64,000 nucleotides of DNA from Azospirillum brasilense (GCF_007827795.1 NZ_VITI01000001.1:1-64000), one strand, 5' to 3'. Positions 8,571-17,900 are shown, counted from the first letter of the stretch. Notes: generated by a model from the letters alone, not told the origin. Translations and numbers: made by a program.

Positions 8571-10316
8571 ATGGCCGCACGGGAAACCCGCCGCAGCCCA
8601 TCCACCGGCCCATCCGCCCACCCGCCCGCCCTGGGCGCGATCCGGCGGCGCATCGCCACCGGCCTCGCCGCCGCGGGCGGGTTCAGCGTCTTTCTCGCCC
8701 TCATCCAGCTGGCGATGCCGCTCTACACGATGCAGGTCTACGACCGCGTTCTGGGCAGCCGCAGCGTGGAGACCTTGGTGGCCCTGTCGCTGCTGGCCCT
8801 GGGCTGCTTCGCCGTGTTCGGGCTGGTCGAGGCGATCCGCGGGCGGCTGACCCAGGCCATGGGGCATCTCGCGGCGCGCAGCCTGACCATGGACGCCCTG
8901 GAGGCGTCGATGGGCGGCCTGCTGCGCGGCGGCCCCAGCCGCCCGGCCCAAGTGCTGCGCGACGTGAACGAATTGCGCCAGTTCCTGTCCGGACCGAGCC
9001 TCACGGCACCGCTCGATGCCGCGCTCAGCCTCGTCTTCCTGCTGTTCCTGACGCTGATCCACCCGATCTACGGCCTCGTCTGCGGAGCAAGCATCCTGTG
9101 TCTGGTCGGGGTGAGCCTGTTGGGCCGGATGCTGACCATGCCGGGTGCGGCGGAGGCCAACCGCGCCCTGTGCCGCCACGGCGCCGAGGTCGAGGCGGCG
9201 TCGCACGGCGTGGAGGCCGTCGCCGCAATGGGCATGATGGGCAACCTGCGCCGCCGCTGGCAGGCGGTTCAGGACGATCATCTGCGCTTGGTCAACCAAA
9301 CCGCCGGACGGGCGCAGGCCGTCGCCTCGCTCGCCAAGGTCTTCCGGATGACCGCCCAGGTGGCGATCCTCGCCGCCGGCACGATGCTGGTGCTGGACCG
9401 GCAGGTGTCGCCGGGCAGCATGCTGGCCGCCTCCATCCTGATGGGCCGCGCGCTGGCGCCCTTCGAACAGCTGATCGACTCCTGGCGGAACTGGTCCTCG
9501 GCCCGCGAGAGCCTGCGCCGCCTGCGCGTCCTGTTCACCGCGGACGCGGCACCCGCGCCGGGCGCCCCCCTGCCCTGCCCCAGCGGTTCCCTGCTGCTGG
9601 ACCGCGTGACCTACGTCCCGCCGGGGTCGGACCGTCCGACGCTGCGCGGCCTCTCCTTCTCGGTCGAGCCGGGGGAGGCGGTGGGCATCGTCGGCCCCTC
9701 GGCGGCGGGCAAGTCCACGCTGGCCCGGCTGCTGGTCGGCGTGCTGGAGCCGACCCAGGGCGGCGTCTATCTCGACGGCCACAATGTGTGGCGCTGGCAC
9801 CGCGACGACTGCGGGCGGCATGTCGGTTATCTGCCCCAGGGCGTCGGCCTGCTCGGCGCCACCGTGGAGGACGCCATCGCCCGGCTGGGCGACGCCGACC
9901 CGGCACTGGTCACCGCGGCGGCGCGGCGGGCCGGCGTGCATGAGATGATCGGCCGCCTCCCCGACGGCTACCGGACGGAGATCGGCGAGGGCGGCGCCCT
10001 GCTCTCCGGCGGGCAGAGGCAACGCATCGCGCTCGCCCGCGCCCTCTACGGCGATCCCCGCCTGATCGTTCTCGACGAGCCCAACGCGAACCTGGACCAG
10101 GCCGGCGAGGCGGCGCTGCTGCGCGCCATCGCCGAGGCCAAGGCCGGAGGCGCCGCGGTGGTGGTGATCGCCCATCGTCGCTGCGTCCTCGACGCGGTGG
10201 ACCGCATCGTCGTGCTGCGCGACGGCATGATCGACCAGACCGCGACGCGGGCCGAGATGGTCCGGCGTCTGGGCACCGCCACACCGCAGCCGGTTGCCGC
10301 CACCGCCACCCCCTGA
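8571..10316 (+). CDS. Type I secretion ABC permease/ATPase (PrtD family)
   Basis: This 581-residue half-transporter has an N-terminal six-helix membrane domain (about residues 25–310) and a C-terminal nucleotide-binding domain with Walker A GPSAAGKST (about 374–382), signature LSGGQRQR (about 478–485) and Walker B LIVLDEP (about 499–505). It lacks the N-terminal C39-like domain of HlyB, matching the PrtD/AprD/RsaD group that exports RTX proteins. It acts in the inner membrane as a dimer with the adaptor encoded 14 bases downstream. The small RTX protein upstream is the obvious substrate. Confidence 0.93.
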   Translation: MAARETRRSPSTGPSAHPPALGAIRRRIATGLAAAGGFSVFLALIQLAMPLYTMQVYDRVLGSRSVETLVALSLLALGCFAVFGLVEAIRGRLTQAMGHLAARSLTMDALEASMGGLLRGGPSRPAQVLRDVNELRQFLSGPSLTAPLDAALSLVFLLFLTLIHPIYGLVCGASILCLVGVSLLGRMLTMPGAAEANRALCRHGAEVEAASHGVEAVAAMGMMGNLRRRWQAVQDDHLRLVNQTAGRAQAVASLAKVFRMTAQVAILAAGTMLVLDRQVSPGSMLAASILMGRALAPFEQLIDSWRNWSSARESLRRLRVLFTADAAPAPGAPLPCPSGSLLLDRVTYVPPGSDRPTLRGLSFSVEPGEAVGIVGPSAAGKSTLARLLVGVLEPTQGGVYLDGHNVWRWHRDDCGRHVGYLPQGVGLLGATVEDAIARLGDADPALVTAAARRAGVHEMIGRLPDGYRTEIGEGGALLSGGQRQRIALARALYGDPRLIVLDEPNANLDQAGEAALLRAIAEAKAGGAAVVVIAHRRCVLDAVDRIVVLRDGMIDQTATRAEMVRRLGTATPQPVAATATP

Positions 10317-10330
10317 TTGGAGACTTCGAG

Positions 10331-11668
10331 ATGACGACGACCGACACGCTGCTGGACCGAAGCGCCATCCCGTCGGAGCCGCGCCGCGCCGAGCCTTCCA
10401 TCGGCGGGGCTGTGCGGGCGGGCTGCGCGGTGATCGCCCTGGCGCTGGGCGCCGGACTCGGCTGGGGCTTCCTGGCCCCGCTGGACAGCGCCGCCCACGC
10501 GCCGGGCACCGTGGTGGTGGACGGCAACCGCAAGACCATCCAGCACTTGGAAGGCGGCATCGTCGCCGAGCTGGCGGTGCGAGACGGCGACACGGTGGCC
10601 GCCGGGCAGACCCTGCTCCGCCTGGAAGGGACGCAGAGCCGCGCCACCCTGGAGGAGCTGTCCACCGAACAGGCCGCCGCCCTGGTACGCATGGCCCGCC
10701 TGCGCGCCGAATACGCCGGCCAGCGCGCCTTCTCCGTCCCGGCGGAGCTGGTGGATGGAAGCGCCGCCGCCCGGCGCGCCCTGGCCGTGCAGCAGCAGCT
10801 GTTCGCCTCCCGCTGGACCCGCCATGACGGCGACATGGCCGTGCTGCGCGAACAGCGTCTGCAGGCCGAGCGCGAGGTGACCGCCCACCGCGCCCAGGAA
10901 CGCGCGGCGGCGGAGCAGATCGTCTACATCGAGGAGGAGTTGGCCGGTGTGCTCGACCTCTTCAACAAGGGGCTGGAACGCAAGCTGCGGGTCCTGTCGC
11001 TGAAGCGCGCCATGGCCGACCTGGCCGGCACCCGCGATCAGTCCCACGCCCGCGCCCTGCTGGCCGAACAGGCGGTGACGGTCGCCGACACCCAGATCCA
11101 CGCCAAGGAGACGGCCCGCCGCTCCGACATCGCCGCGGAGATGGAGGAGGCGCAGAACGCCTTGGACCAGACCGCCGCCCGCTTGAAGGCCGCCCGCGAC
11201 GCGGTGGAGCGCACGGAGATCCGCGCCCCCGTTCCGGGCCGTGTGGTCGGACTGGCCGTCTTCACCGTCGGCGGAGTGGTGAAGCCGGGCGAGCCGCTGA
11301 TGGACATCGTTCCGGACAGCGGCCCGCCGACCATCGAGGCGCGCATCGACCCGCTGGACATCGACGTGGTGAAGGCCGGCCAGACCGCGCAGGTCCGCCT
11401 CAGCGCCTTCAAGCCCCGCCGCACGCCCTCGATCGACGCCACCGTTGTCGACGTTTCCGCCGATCGCCTGACCGATCCGACGACCCACGCTCCCTACTTC
11501 GTGGCCCGCGTCCGCCCCCTGCCCGGCGCGCTGGAGCGCATCGGCCCGGCGGCCCTGCATCCGGGCATGCCCGCCGATGTGCTGATCGCGACCGGCCAGC
11601 GCCGGGCCATCGATTACGTGCTGGCGCCGTTGCAGGACGCCATGGCGCACGCGCTGACCGAGGATTGA
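10331..11668 (+). CDS. Type I secretion membrane fusion protein (HlyD/PrtE family)
   Basis: A 445-residue adaptor with one N-terminal membrane helix (about residues 33–55), a biotinyl/lipoyl-like half-motif (TIQHLEGGIVAELAVRDGDTV), a long coiled-coil region (about 105–285), the second half-motif (EIRAPVPGRVVGLAVFTVGG) and a C-terminal beta-barrel. It bridges the inner-membrane ABC protein to an outer-membrane TolC-type channel, which is not in this window. An ATTGGAGA ribosome-binding site precedes the ATG. Its last 55 bases overlap the 3' end of the convergent glycosyltransferase gene. Confidence 0.93.
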   Translation: MTTTDTLLDRSAIPSEPRRAEPSIGGAVRAGCAVIALALGAGLGWGFLAPLDSAAHAPGTVVVDGNRKTIQHLEGGIVAELAVRDGDTVAAGQTLLRLEGTQSRATLEELSTEQAAALVRMARLRAEYAGQRAFSVPAELVDGSAAARRALAVQQQLFASRWTRHDGDMAVLREQRLQAEREVTAHRAQERAAAEQIVYIEEELAGVLDLFNKGLERKLRVLSLKRAMADLAGTRDQSHARALLAEQAVTVADTQIHAKETARRSDIAAEMEEAQNALDQTAARLKAARDAVERTEIRAPVPGRVVGLAVFTVGGVVKPGEPLMDIVPDSGPPTIEARIDPLDIDVVKAGQTAQVRLSAFKPRRTPSIDATVVDVSADRLTDPTTHAPYFVARVRPLPGALERIGPAALHPGMPADVLIATGQRRAIDYVLAPLQDAMAHALTED

Positions 11669-13269
11669 GGGGCGCCCCGCCCATCGGCCAGTCGTTGCAA
11701 TTCCCCGGCGACTTCGGACACCGGGCCCGGCCAATCGCCCACGCGGCTTTGCCGGAACAGGCGGGCCGTCGGGTACCACGGGCTGTCCGCGCGTCCGAGC
11801 ATCCAACGCCAGTCCGGCGCAAAAGGCAGCAGCACCCATGTCGGCCGGCCCAGGCTGCCGGCCAGATGCGCCACGGCGGTGTCCACGGTGACGACGAGGT
11901 CAAGCGACGCCAGTGCCGCCGCCGTCGCCGCGAAATCGGTCAGGAAGGGCGACGCGTCGAAGGGAGCGTCGGACCAGGAGGCCAGATCAGCCACCGCCGG
12001 GCCGACCTGCAGGGACACCCATTGAACTCCGGCCAACTCCCGGAGCGGCGCGAGGACGGCAAGGGGAAGGGAGCGGCGGCGGTCGTTGGCGTGCTCGCGC
12101 CGTCCGGCCCACACAAGGCCGCAACGAATCCGGGCGCTCGGCGCAGCGGCGGCCAGACGGTCCGTCCAGATGCGTGTGGCGGCCTCCGACGCGCGCAGCA
12201 TCGGGGTGTCCGGCGCCACGGGATGGCTGCGGTTCAGCAGCAACGGCAGGCTCATCAGCGGCGCGTGCAGGTCAAAGGGCGGCAGGTGGCTCCCGCCCGG
12301 AAAGTCGGGGGAACGCGGGATCACCGCCACGCCCTCGACGGCCGGGGACTCCCGCAACAGGGAGAGAAGAGGCGGCTGGACCTCCAGCAGGACGCGCGTC
12401 GCTCCCGCGTCCCGCAGCAGGGGCACAAAGCGCAGAAACTGGAGCGTGTCGCCCAGCCCCTGTTCGGCGTGCAGAAGGATGGTCCGGCCGGTCAGCGGCC
12501 CGCCATTCCACGCCGGCTGGTCGAACCGGCGACGCTGGCCTTGCATGACCGGCGCTTTCCAACGCCATTCGAATTCACGCCATCCGTTTGCGAAATCGCC
12601 GAGCAGCAACCGCGTCAGCGCGCGGTTCCAATGGGCGTCGGCGTTCTCGGGATCGAGGGACAGTGCGCGACCGTAACAATCCAGCGCCTCGTCCACGGCA
12701 CCCAGTTCGCCCAGGGTGTTGCCCAGGTTGTTCAGCGCGCCCATGTGCCCCGGCGCCCGGTCCAGAACCTTTCTATAGTGGCGGGCGGCCTCCTCGAGCC
12801 GGTTCGCCCGCTCGAACGCGACGCCAAGGTTGAACAGAGCATCGGGGGCGCCCGGCGTCAGCCCGAGAAGCCGCTCGAAGCAAGCGATCGCTTCCTCCGT
12901 ATCGCCACGCTCCGTCAATGACACGCCCAGATTGTTGAGCGCGTTGGCGGAGGTCGGGGCGCCGTTGAGCGCCTTGCGATGACATGACACCGCCTCGTCG
13001 AGGCGGCCACGCCCACGAAGCGCGAGCCCGAGGTTGCCGAGCACGCCGGGGTCGTTCGGCGCAAGCCGCAAGGCCGCGCGCAGGCTCTGTTCCGCTTGCT
13101 CCATCCGCCCTTCGACCAAATGGATGGCGCCAAGGTTGCCATGGGCATGCCGCGTCTCGGGCGCGCGGGGATAGCGGCGGATCATGTCCCGGTACAGCGC
13201 CTCGGCGCCACGCAAATCCCCGGCCATATGCTTTGCCAACGCGGCTTGCAGGTTCGTCTTGGCGCCCAT
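11614..13269 (-). CDS. TPR-repeat glycosyltransferase-like protein
   Basis: The N-terminal half has about seven tetratricopeptide repeats (first NLQAALAKHMAGDLRGAEALY, then units with the NLG/ALNNLG pattern). The C-terminal half resembles the GT9/GT41-like fold, with ILLHAEQGLGDTLQFLRFVP and LVVTVDTAVAHLAGSLGRPTWVLLP, typical of proteins that use an ADP-heptose or nucleotide-sugar donor. The frame stays open to 13422; ATG at 13269 is chosen because the first TPR starts right there (551 residues), but GTG at 13320 is possible and neither has a strong ribosome-binding site. Targets might be surface glycan or flagellin; that is inference. Confidence 0.8.
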   Translation of the reverse strand: MGAKTNLQAALAKHMAGDLRGAEALYRDMIRRYPRAPETRHAHGNLGAIHLVEGRMEQAEQSLRAALRLAPNDPGVLGNLGLALRGRGRLDEAVSCHRKALNGAPTSANALNNLGVSLTERGDTEEAIACFERLLGLTPGAPDALFNLGVAFERANRLEEAARHYRKVLDRAPGHMGALNNLGNTLGELGAVDEALDCYGRALSLDPENADAHWNRALTRLLLGDFANGWREFEWRWKAPVMQGQRRRFDQPAWNGGPLTGRTILLHAEQGLGDTLQFLRFVPLLRDAGATRVLLEVQPPLLSLLRESPAVEGVAVIPRSPDFPGGSHLPPFDLHAPLMSLPLLLNRSHPVAPDTPMLRASEAATRIWTDRLAAAAPSARIRCGLVWAGRREHANDRRRSLPLAVLAPLRELAGVQWVSLQVGPAVADLASWSDAPFDASPFLTDFAATAAALASLDLVVTVDTAVAHLAGSLGRPTWVLLPFAPDWRWMLGRADSPWYPTARLFRQSRVGDWPGPVSEVAGELQRLADGRGAPQSSVSACAMASCNGAST

Positions 13270-13496
13270 GACGGGATGAAGGGTCTCGATTTTTCGGAAG
13301 GCGGTGGCAGGCGTATGCACGCCTGATAACCTACCCGAACGCCACCCGCCGCCCAGCGCGACATGTTCGCGCACGTCCTTCCAACCACGCCGCTTCAAGG
13401 CCCCTGCCGTTGACGCCAACACGCGCGGAACAGCCGCGGTGCCTGACCTGTCTAACCGGGAGTCTAACGGCGCTCATGGGGCATGGGTCGGAAATG

Positions 13497-13533
13497 AAAA
13501 AGGCCAGCCAACCCATTGGATTGACTGGCCTTT
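13497..13533 (-). terminator. Rho-independent terminator of tRNA-Met
   Basis: On the minus strand AAAGGCCAG…CTGGCCTTTTT forms an interrupted ~12-bp stem followed by a T run, starting 4 bases after the tRNA 3' end. Confidence 0.85.
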
Positions 13534-13537
13534 ATGA

Positions 13538-13612
13538 TGGTAGCAGCGGAGGGATTTGAACCCCCGACCAAGGGATTATGATTCCCCTGCTCTACCACTG
13601 AGCTACGCTGCC
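13538..13612 (-). tRNA. tRNA-Met (anticodon CAU), elongator type
   Basis: The minus strand folds into a complete 75-nt cloverleaf with encoded CCA: acceptor GGCAGCG/CGCTGCT, D arm GCTCAGTGGTAGAGC, anticodon arm GGGGA-ATCATAA-TCCCT, T arm GGGGG-TTCGAAT-CCCTC. The CAU anticodon could also mark tRNA-Ile2. The G1·U72 pair, rather than the C1×A72 mismatch, argues against the initiator, and the anticodon arm resembles elongator tRNA-Met. Confidence 0.9.
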
Positions 13613-13683
13613 ATCGTGCTTACCATCATCTCCCAGCGCGGTCCGTTTCGGTGTTGGCCGCCGCGGTTCGTGCCGGGGCCGCT

Positions 13684-13712
13684 TATGTATTCCAGGGGGA
13701 CCGGGGTGTCAA
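13684..13712 (-). promoter_or_regulatory. Sigma-70 promoter of tRNA-Met
   Basis: On the minus strand a perfect -35 TTGACA (13707–13712) and -10 TACATA (13684–13689) are separated by 17 bases. The run after -10 is GC-rich (GCGGCCCCGGC), as in stringently controlled stable-RNA promoters. Transcription would start about 65 bases before the mature tRNA. Confidence 0.75.
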
Positions 13713-13743
13713 CGCTGAAATTTCACTTTTTGCGAAGTTCTCG

Positions 13744-14877
13744 TCAGGCTCCCGTGCCGGCGATCCAGCCACCGCCCAGCACCCGGTCGCCCTGGTAGAC
13801 GACGCAGGCTTGGCCGGGGGCGACGCCGTATTGCGGCTCGTGCAGTTCGGCCTGTGCGGTGCCGTCCGCGCCCAGACGCCACACCGCCGGAGCGGGCGGC
13901 TGTGCGGAGCGGAGCTTCACCTCCACCTCCAGCCCCTCGCCGGGAGCCAGGGCGGGGCCGAGCCAGTTGACCTCGCGGATCGTCACCACGCTGCGCGCCA
14001 GCTCGCGGCGCGGGCCGACGACGACGCGGCGCTGGCCGGGCTCCAGGCGCACGACGAACAGCGGCTCCTCCTCGCCCCGGATGCCGCCGATGCCCAGCCC
14101 CTTGCGCTGGCCCACCGTGTAATGAACCACGCCGCGGTGACGCCCGAGCACGCGCCCGTCGACATGGACGATGTCGCCGGGCTCGACCGAGCCGGGACGC
14201 AGCTTCGCCACCACGTCGGCGTAGGAGCCGTTGGGAACGAAGCAGATGTCCTGGCTGTCCGGCTTGGCCGCCACCTCCAGCCCGTGGCGCTCGGCCAGCG
14301 CGCGGGTCTCCGGCTTGGTCAGGCCGCCCAGCGGGAAGCGCAGGAACTCCAGCTGCTCGCGCGTCGTGGCGAACAGGAAGTAGCTCTGGTCGCGTCCGGG
14401 ATCGATGGCGCGGTGCAGCTCCGCCCCCGCCGCCCCCTGGACGCGGCGCACGTAATGGCCGGTCGCCAGGGCGTCGGCGCCGAGGTCGCGGGCGGTGTTC
14501 AGCAGGTCGCGGAACTTGACCCGCTGGTTGCAGCGCACGCAGGGGATCGGCGTCTCGCCGCGCAGATAGGTGTCGGCGAAGTCGTCGATCACGTCCTGGG
14601 AGAACTTGCCCTCGTAATCCAGCACATAGTGCGGGATGCCGATGCGGTCGGCCACCTGACGGGCGTCGTAGATGTCCTGCCCGGCGCAGCAGGCGCCCGG
14701 CTTCTGCAGGGCGATGCCGTGGTCGTAGAGCTGGAGCGTGATGCCGACCACGTCGTAGCCCTCCTCCCGCAGAACGGCGGCGGTGACGGAGGAATCGACG
14801 CCGCCGGACATGGCGACGACCACGCGGGTGTCCTGGGGACGCTTGGCGATGCCGAGGGAGTTGGCGTAGGAGATCAT
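13744..14877 (-). CDS. mnmA: tRNA-specific 2-thiouridylase MnmA
   Basis: The 377-residue enzyme adds sulfur to U34 of tRNA-Lys, -Glu and -Gln. The PP-loop ATP-binding motif SGGVDSS is at residues 25–31. Two catalytic cysteines are seen: one in [11 protein letters not shown] and one in the QDICFVPNG segment. Sulfur normally comes from a cysteine desulfurase relay, which fits its place downstream of iscS and fdx on the same strand, although a 138-base gap separates it from fdx and it may have its own promoter. Length is normal for the family. Confidence 0.95.
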   Translation of the reverse strand: MISYANSLGIAKRPQDTRVVVAMSGGVDSSVTAAVLREEGYDVVGITLQLYDHGIALQKPGACCAGQDIYDARQVADRIGIPHYVLDYEGKFSQDVIDDFADTYLRGETPIPCVRCNQRVKFRDLLNTARDLGADALATGHYVRRVQGAAGAELHRAIDPGRDQSYFLFATTREQLEFLRFPLGGLTKPETRALAERHGLEVAAKPDSQDICFVPNGSYADVVAKLRPGSVEPGDIVHVDGRVLGRHRGVVHYTVGQRKGLGIGGIRGEEEPLFVVRLEPGQRRVVVGPRRELARSVVTIREVNWLGPALAPGEGLEVEVKLRSAQPPAPAVWRLGADGTAQAELHEPQYGVAPGQACVVYQGDRVLGGGWIAGTGA

Positions 14878-15015
14878 GGCGCCCTATATGGGCTGGTTCC
14901 CAAAAAATTCACCACCGGAGAACCGGGGCGCTCCGCCCGCGAACGGGGCTGGCGCGCCGGTTCCCCGGTGGCGGGTGCGGACCGCGGCGGCCCCGGAAGG
15001 CGCCGCGGCGGTGGG

Positions 15016-15345
15016 TCAGCGCATGGCGTTGTTGGTGCCGCCGGGCAGGCGCACGGCCAAGCCGTCCAGCTCCTCGCTGATGATGATCTGGCAGCCCAGG
15101 CGCGAGGTCTTGGTCAGGCCGAAGGCGAGGTCGAGCATGTCCTCCTCGTCCTCCGAGGCCTCGTTCAGCACGTCGAACCACTCCGGCTCCACGATGACGT
15201 GGCAGGTCGAGCAGGCGAGCGAGCCCTCGCAGGCGCCTTCCAGATCCAGGCCGTGCTTATGCGCGACCTCGAGCACGGACAGGCCGAGCGGGGCGTCCAC
15301 CTCGTGGCGGGTGCCGTTCGGCTCGATGAAGGTCATCTTGGGCAT
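15016..15345 (-). CDS. fdx: Adrenodoxin-type 2Fe-2S ferredoxin (Isc Fdx)
   Basis: This 109-residue ferredoxin has the 2Fe-2S ligand set C-x5-C-x2-C ([10 protein letters not shown], about residues 39–48) and a distal Cys (RLGCQ, about 85). The acidic segment [13 protein letters not shown] is typical of the ISC-associated, adrenodoxin-like group, which supplies electrons for cluster assembly. AGGAGAG stands 8 bases before the ATG. It follows hscB, as in isc operons, but the usual hscA between them is missing. Confidence 0.92.
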   Translation of the reverse strand: MPKMTFIEPNGTRHEVDAPLGLSVLEVAHKHGLDLEGACEGSLACSTCHVIVEPEWFDVLNEASEDEEDMLDLAFGLTKTSRLGCQIIISEELDGLAVRLPGGTNNAMR

Positions 15346-15390
15346 TGGGGTGCTCTCCTGAACAAAGGCGTCGATGTGCGGTGGCGATGA

Positions 15391-16056
15391 TTATGGTGTC
15401 TTCGAGGCAGGGACGGAGCGCCGCGTCCGGCATTCGACCGCCAGCGCCTCCAACCGCTCCAACCGCGCGAGGATGCGCGCGGCGTTGTCGGTCTGCCCGT
15501 TGCGGAAGGCAATGGCAAGATACTTGATGCAACTTTCCACGCGCTGACCGATGTCCTGGGCCAGCCGGTCCACCGCGGTGACGTCCGGGGTGCCGTCCAG
15601 CCGGTCGGCGAGCGCCGCCACCTCCTCGTCCTCCTCGACGGAGAGGACGGCGGTGGGGGCGTTCAGTTGGTCCAGCAGATAGCGGGCGCGGCGCACCGGG
15701 TCGCGCAGCGTCTCATAGGCGTCGCCCAGCGCGTCGGCCTGGGCACGGGCGTTGGCCTGCTGCCGCGCGCCGCGCGCCGCGAAGCGCTCCGGGTCCATGG
15801 CGCGGGAGAAACCGGCGTGCTGGCGGGCCAGCGCCTCCGGCTCGATGTCGAAGCGGCGCTCCAGACCCAGCCGGGTGAAATGGTCGAGCGGGCGCGGCGC
15901 CTGCACCGCCCCGCAGGAATGGCAGAACATCGCGCGCGCCGCGACCGAATGACCGCACAGCCAGCACGGCTCCAGGTCGCCGTCGATGGCCCCGGCGATG
16001 CCCATGGAAGCCTTCCCCTTGGGAAAGCGCGGCGGGCCGGAATCGGATGTCGTCAT
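15391..16056 (-). CDS. hscB: HscB-like J-domain co-chaperone with degenerate HPD motif
   Basis: A 221-residue protein with an N-terminal zinc-ribbon (C31, C34, C45, C48), a J-like domain (about 57–125: HFTRLGLERRFDIEPEALAR…DAYETLRDPVRRARYLL) and a C-terminal IscU-binding three-helix region. This is the HscB layout, and its neighbours iscS and fdx support it. The HPD tripeptide, needed to stimulate the Hsp70 HscA, reads D88-P89-E90 here (FSRAMDPERF). Neither hscA nor iscU is nearby. It may be a decayed gene, or a protein that keeps only the client-binding role. Confidence 0.85.
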   Translation of the reverse strand: MTTSDSGPPRFPKGKASMGIAGAIDGDLEPCWLCGHSVAARAMFCHSCGAVQAPRPLDHFTRLGLERRFDIEPEALARQHAGFSRAMDPERFAARGARQQANARAQADALGDAYETLRDPVRRARYLLDQLNAPTAVLSVEEDEEVAALADRLDGTPDVTAVDRLAQDIGQRVESCIKYLAIAFRNGQTDNAARILARLERLEALAVECRTRRSVPASKTP

Positions 16057-16200
16057 GCTTGCCGTCCGTTGAAACGCTGCACAGGTCGGCCGTGAGGCCG
16101 GCGGGTCGCCGCCGTCCCTTCGGCCGGGTGATACCCAGAAGCGGAGCGCCGCGCAACCTTACACGGCCCGCGGCGGGAGGAGGAGGTCATGGAGAGGCGA

Positions 16201-17313
16201 TTACGCCGCAGGGGCACGGGCCAGCCTTGCCGCCATGGCGGCGTAGGCGGCGGCGAAGCGCTCCACCGCCGCGTCGTCGCTGTCCCAGCCCAGGCTGACG
16301 CGGATGGCGCAGGCAGCGTCCCCGGCGCTCTCGCCCATGGCGGCCAGGACGTGGGACGGCTTCACCTTGCCGCTGGAACAGGCCGAGCCGGCGCTGACCG
16401 CCACACCGGCGAGGTCCAGCGCCATCACCTGCGTCTCCCCCGCCACGCCGGGCAGCAGCAGGTTGCTGGTGTTGCCGACCCGCGCCGCGCCGGCCCCCAT
16501 CACCCGCGCAGCCGGAACGGCGGCGAGCGCAAGCACCTCCAGCGCGTCGCGCATGACGGTCAGGCGGGCGCTGTCGGGAAGCTCCTGCCGCGCAAGACGG
16601 GCCGCGGCGCCGAAGCCGGCGATGCCGACGACGTTCTCGGTCCCGGCGCGGCGGCGCTTTTCCTGCCCGCCGCCGCGGATCAGCGCCTCCGGCTCCAGCC
16701 CGTCGGCGAGAATCAGGGCGCCGACACCGGCGGGGCCGCCGATTTTGTGGGCCGACAGGGTCAGCAGGTCGGCGCCAAGCGCCCCGAGATCGAGTGACAG
16801 GCGGCCGGCGGCCTGCACCGCGTCGCAATGGAACAGCGCGCCGTGGGCGTGGGCGATCCGCGCCGCCTCGGCCACCGGCTGGATCGCCCCGGTCTCGTTG
16901 TTGGCGAGCATCAGGGAAACCAGCGCCGGGCCGTCGCCGCTGGCGAGCATCCGGTCGAGCGCGGCGAGGTCGGCGACGCCGTCGCGGCTCACCGGGATGC
17001 GGGCGGCGCCGGGCACCGCCTCCAGCACCGAATCATGCTCGATGGCGGAGGTCACGACTTGCCGGCCCGGAAAGCCGCGCAGCGCCAGATTGTTGGCTTC
17101 CGTTCCGCTGCCGGTGAAGAAGACCTGGGCGGGCCGCACCCCGGCCAGGGCGGCGACCTGGGCGCGCGCCTCCTCCACCGCGCGGCGGACCGTGCGGCCG
17201 AAGCCGTGCACCGACGACGGGTTGCCGGCGAGATCCATGGCCTGGATCATCGCCGTCTTCACCGCCGGCTTCAGAGGCGCCGAGGCGTTGTGGTCGAGAT
17301 AGACGCGGGTCAT
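16201..17313 (-). CDS. iscS: Cysteine desulfurase (IscS/NifS family)
   Basis: The 370-residue PLP enzyme takes sulfur from cysteine. The PLP lysine is K190 in LSAHKIGGPAG, the PLP-stacking His is in AIEHDSVL, and the persulfide Cys is C312 in SAGSACSSGKVKPSHVL. It is shorter than E. coli IscS (404) and closer in length to NifS/type-I short forms, but its position between iscR and hscB supports a general Fe–S role. A separate NifS lies at 59468. The gap to hscB (144 bases) holds no iscU or iscA. Confidence 0.88.
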   Translation of the reverse strand: MTRVYLDHNASAPLKPAVKTAMIQAMDLAGNPSSVHGFGRTVRRAVEEARAQVAALAGVRPAQVFFTGSGTEANNLALRGFPGRQVVTSAIEHDSVLEAVPGAARIPVSRDGVADLAALDRMLASGDGPALVSLMLANNETGAIQPVAEAARIAHAHGALFHCDAVQAAGRLSLDLGALGADLLTLSAHKIGGPAGVGALILADGLEPEALIRGGGQEKRRRAGTENVVGIAGFGAAARLARQELPDSARLTVMRDALEVLALAAVPAARVMGAGAARVGNTSNLLLPGVAGETQVMALDLAGVAVSAGSACSSGKVKPSHVLAAMGESAGDAACAIRVSLGWDSDDAAVERFAAAYAAMAARLARAPAA

Positions 17314-17340
17314 CGGAACGAAGGGCCGGAAGGCGCTCCC

Positions 17341-17823
17341 TTACTCCGCCGCGACCGCGGCACCCTCGTCCGCCGGCTGCGGGCCGCGGATGGTCAGGCT
17401 GCTGGTGCCGATGATCCGGCGCTCCACCACGTCGGCCACGGTGACCGAGCTGAGATACATGTGGATCTGGTTGCCCAGCTCCTCCCACAGGTCGTGGGTC
17501 AGGCAGCGCGACCGGTTGGTGCGGCAGCCCTGCGGCGTGCCGTTGGCGCAGCGGGTCGTGCGGATCGGCTCGTCCACCGCCAGGATGATGTCGGACACCC
17601 GCGTCGCGTCCGCCGGATGGGCCAGCAGATAGCCGCCGCCGGGGCCGCGCACGCTCTTCACCAGACCGCCCTTGCGCAGCTTGGCGAACAGCTGCTCCAG
17701 ATAAGAGAGCGAAATCTCCTGCCGGTCGGCGATGTCGGCAAGGGCGACGGGGCTCCCCTGGCTGGTGGCAGCAAGATCGACCATGGCCATGACGGCATAG
17801 CGTCCCTTGGTGCTGAGTCTCAT
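17341..17823 (-). CDS. iscR: Rrf2-family Fe–S regulator IscR
   Basis: A 160-residue Rrf2 regulator with an N-terminal winged helix (MRLSTKGRYAVMAMVDLA) and cluster ligands C92, C100, C107 followed by H110 (CLTH). The CLTH ending matches IscR, which senses the 2Fe-2S state and represses isc genes. The first Cys spacing (seven residues between) is wider than in E. coli. AAGGAGGG precedes the ATG. It follows cysE, so it should be co-transcribed and autoregulated. Confidence 0.92.
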   Translation of the reverse strand: MRLSTKGRYAVMAMVDLAATSQGSPVALADIADRQEISLSYLEQLFAKLRKGGLVKSVRGPGGGYLLAHPADATRVSDIILAVDEPIRTTRCANGTPQGCRTNRSRCLTHDLWEELGNQIHMYLSSVTVADVVERRIIGTSSLTIRGPQPADEGAAVAAE

Positions 17824-17900
17824 TTTACCCTCCTTACCCTTCCTTCACCCCGGCCCGACCGTTCAGCGGATCGGCGCCAAGCCTCGTGTTTGTGTTTGGT

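Noticed and set aside
7857-10175. A 772-codon minus-strand frame opposite the RTX and ABC exporter genes
   Set aside because: The translated sequence is of the Gly/Arg/His-rich type expected from the antisense of GC-rich genes; the plus-strand genes carry all family motifs.
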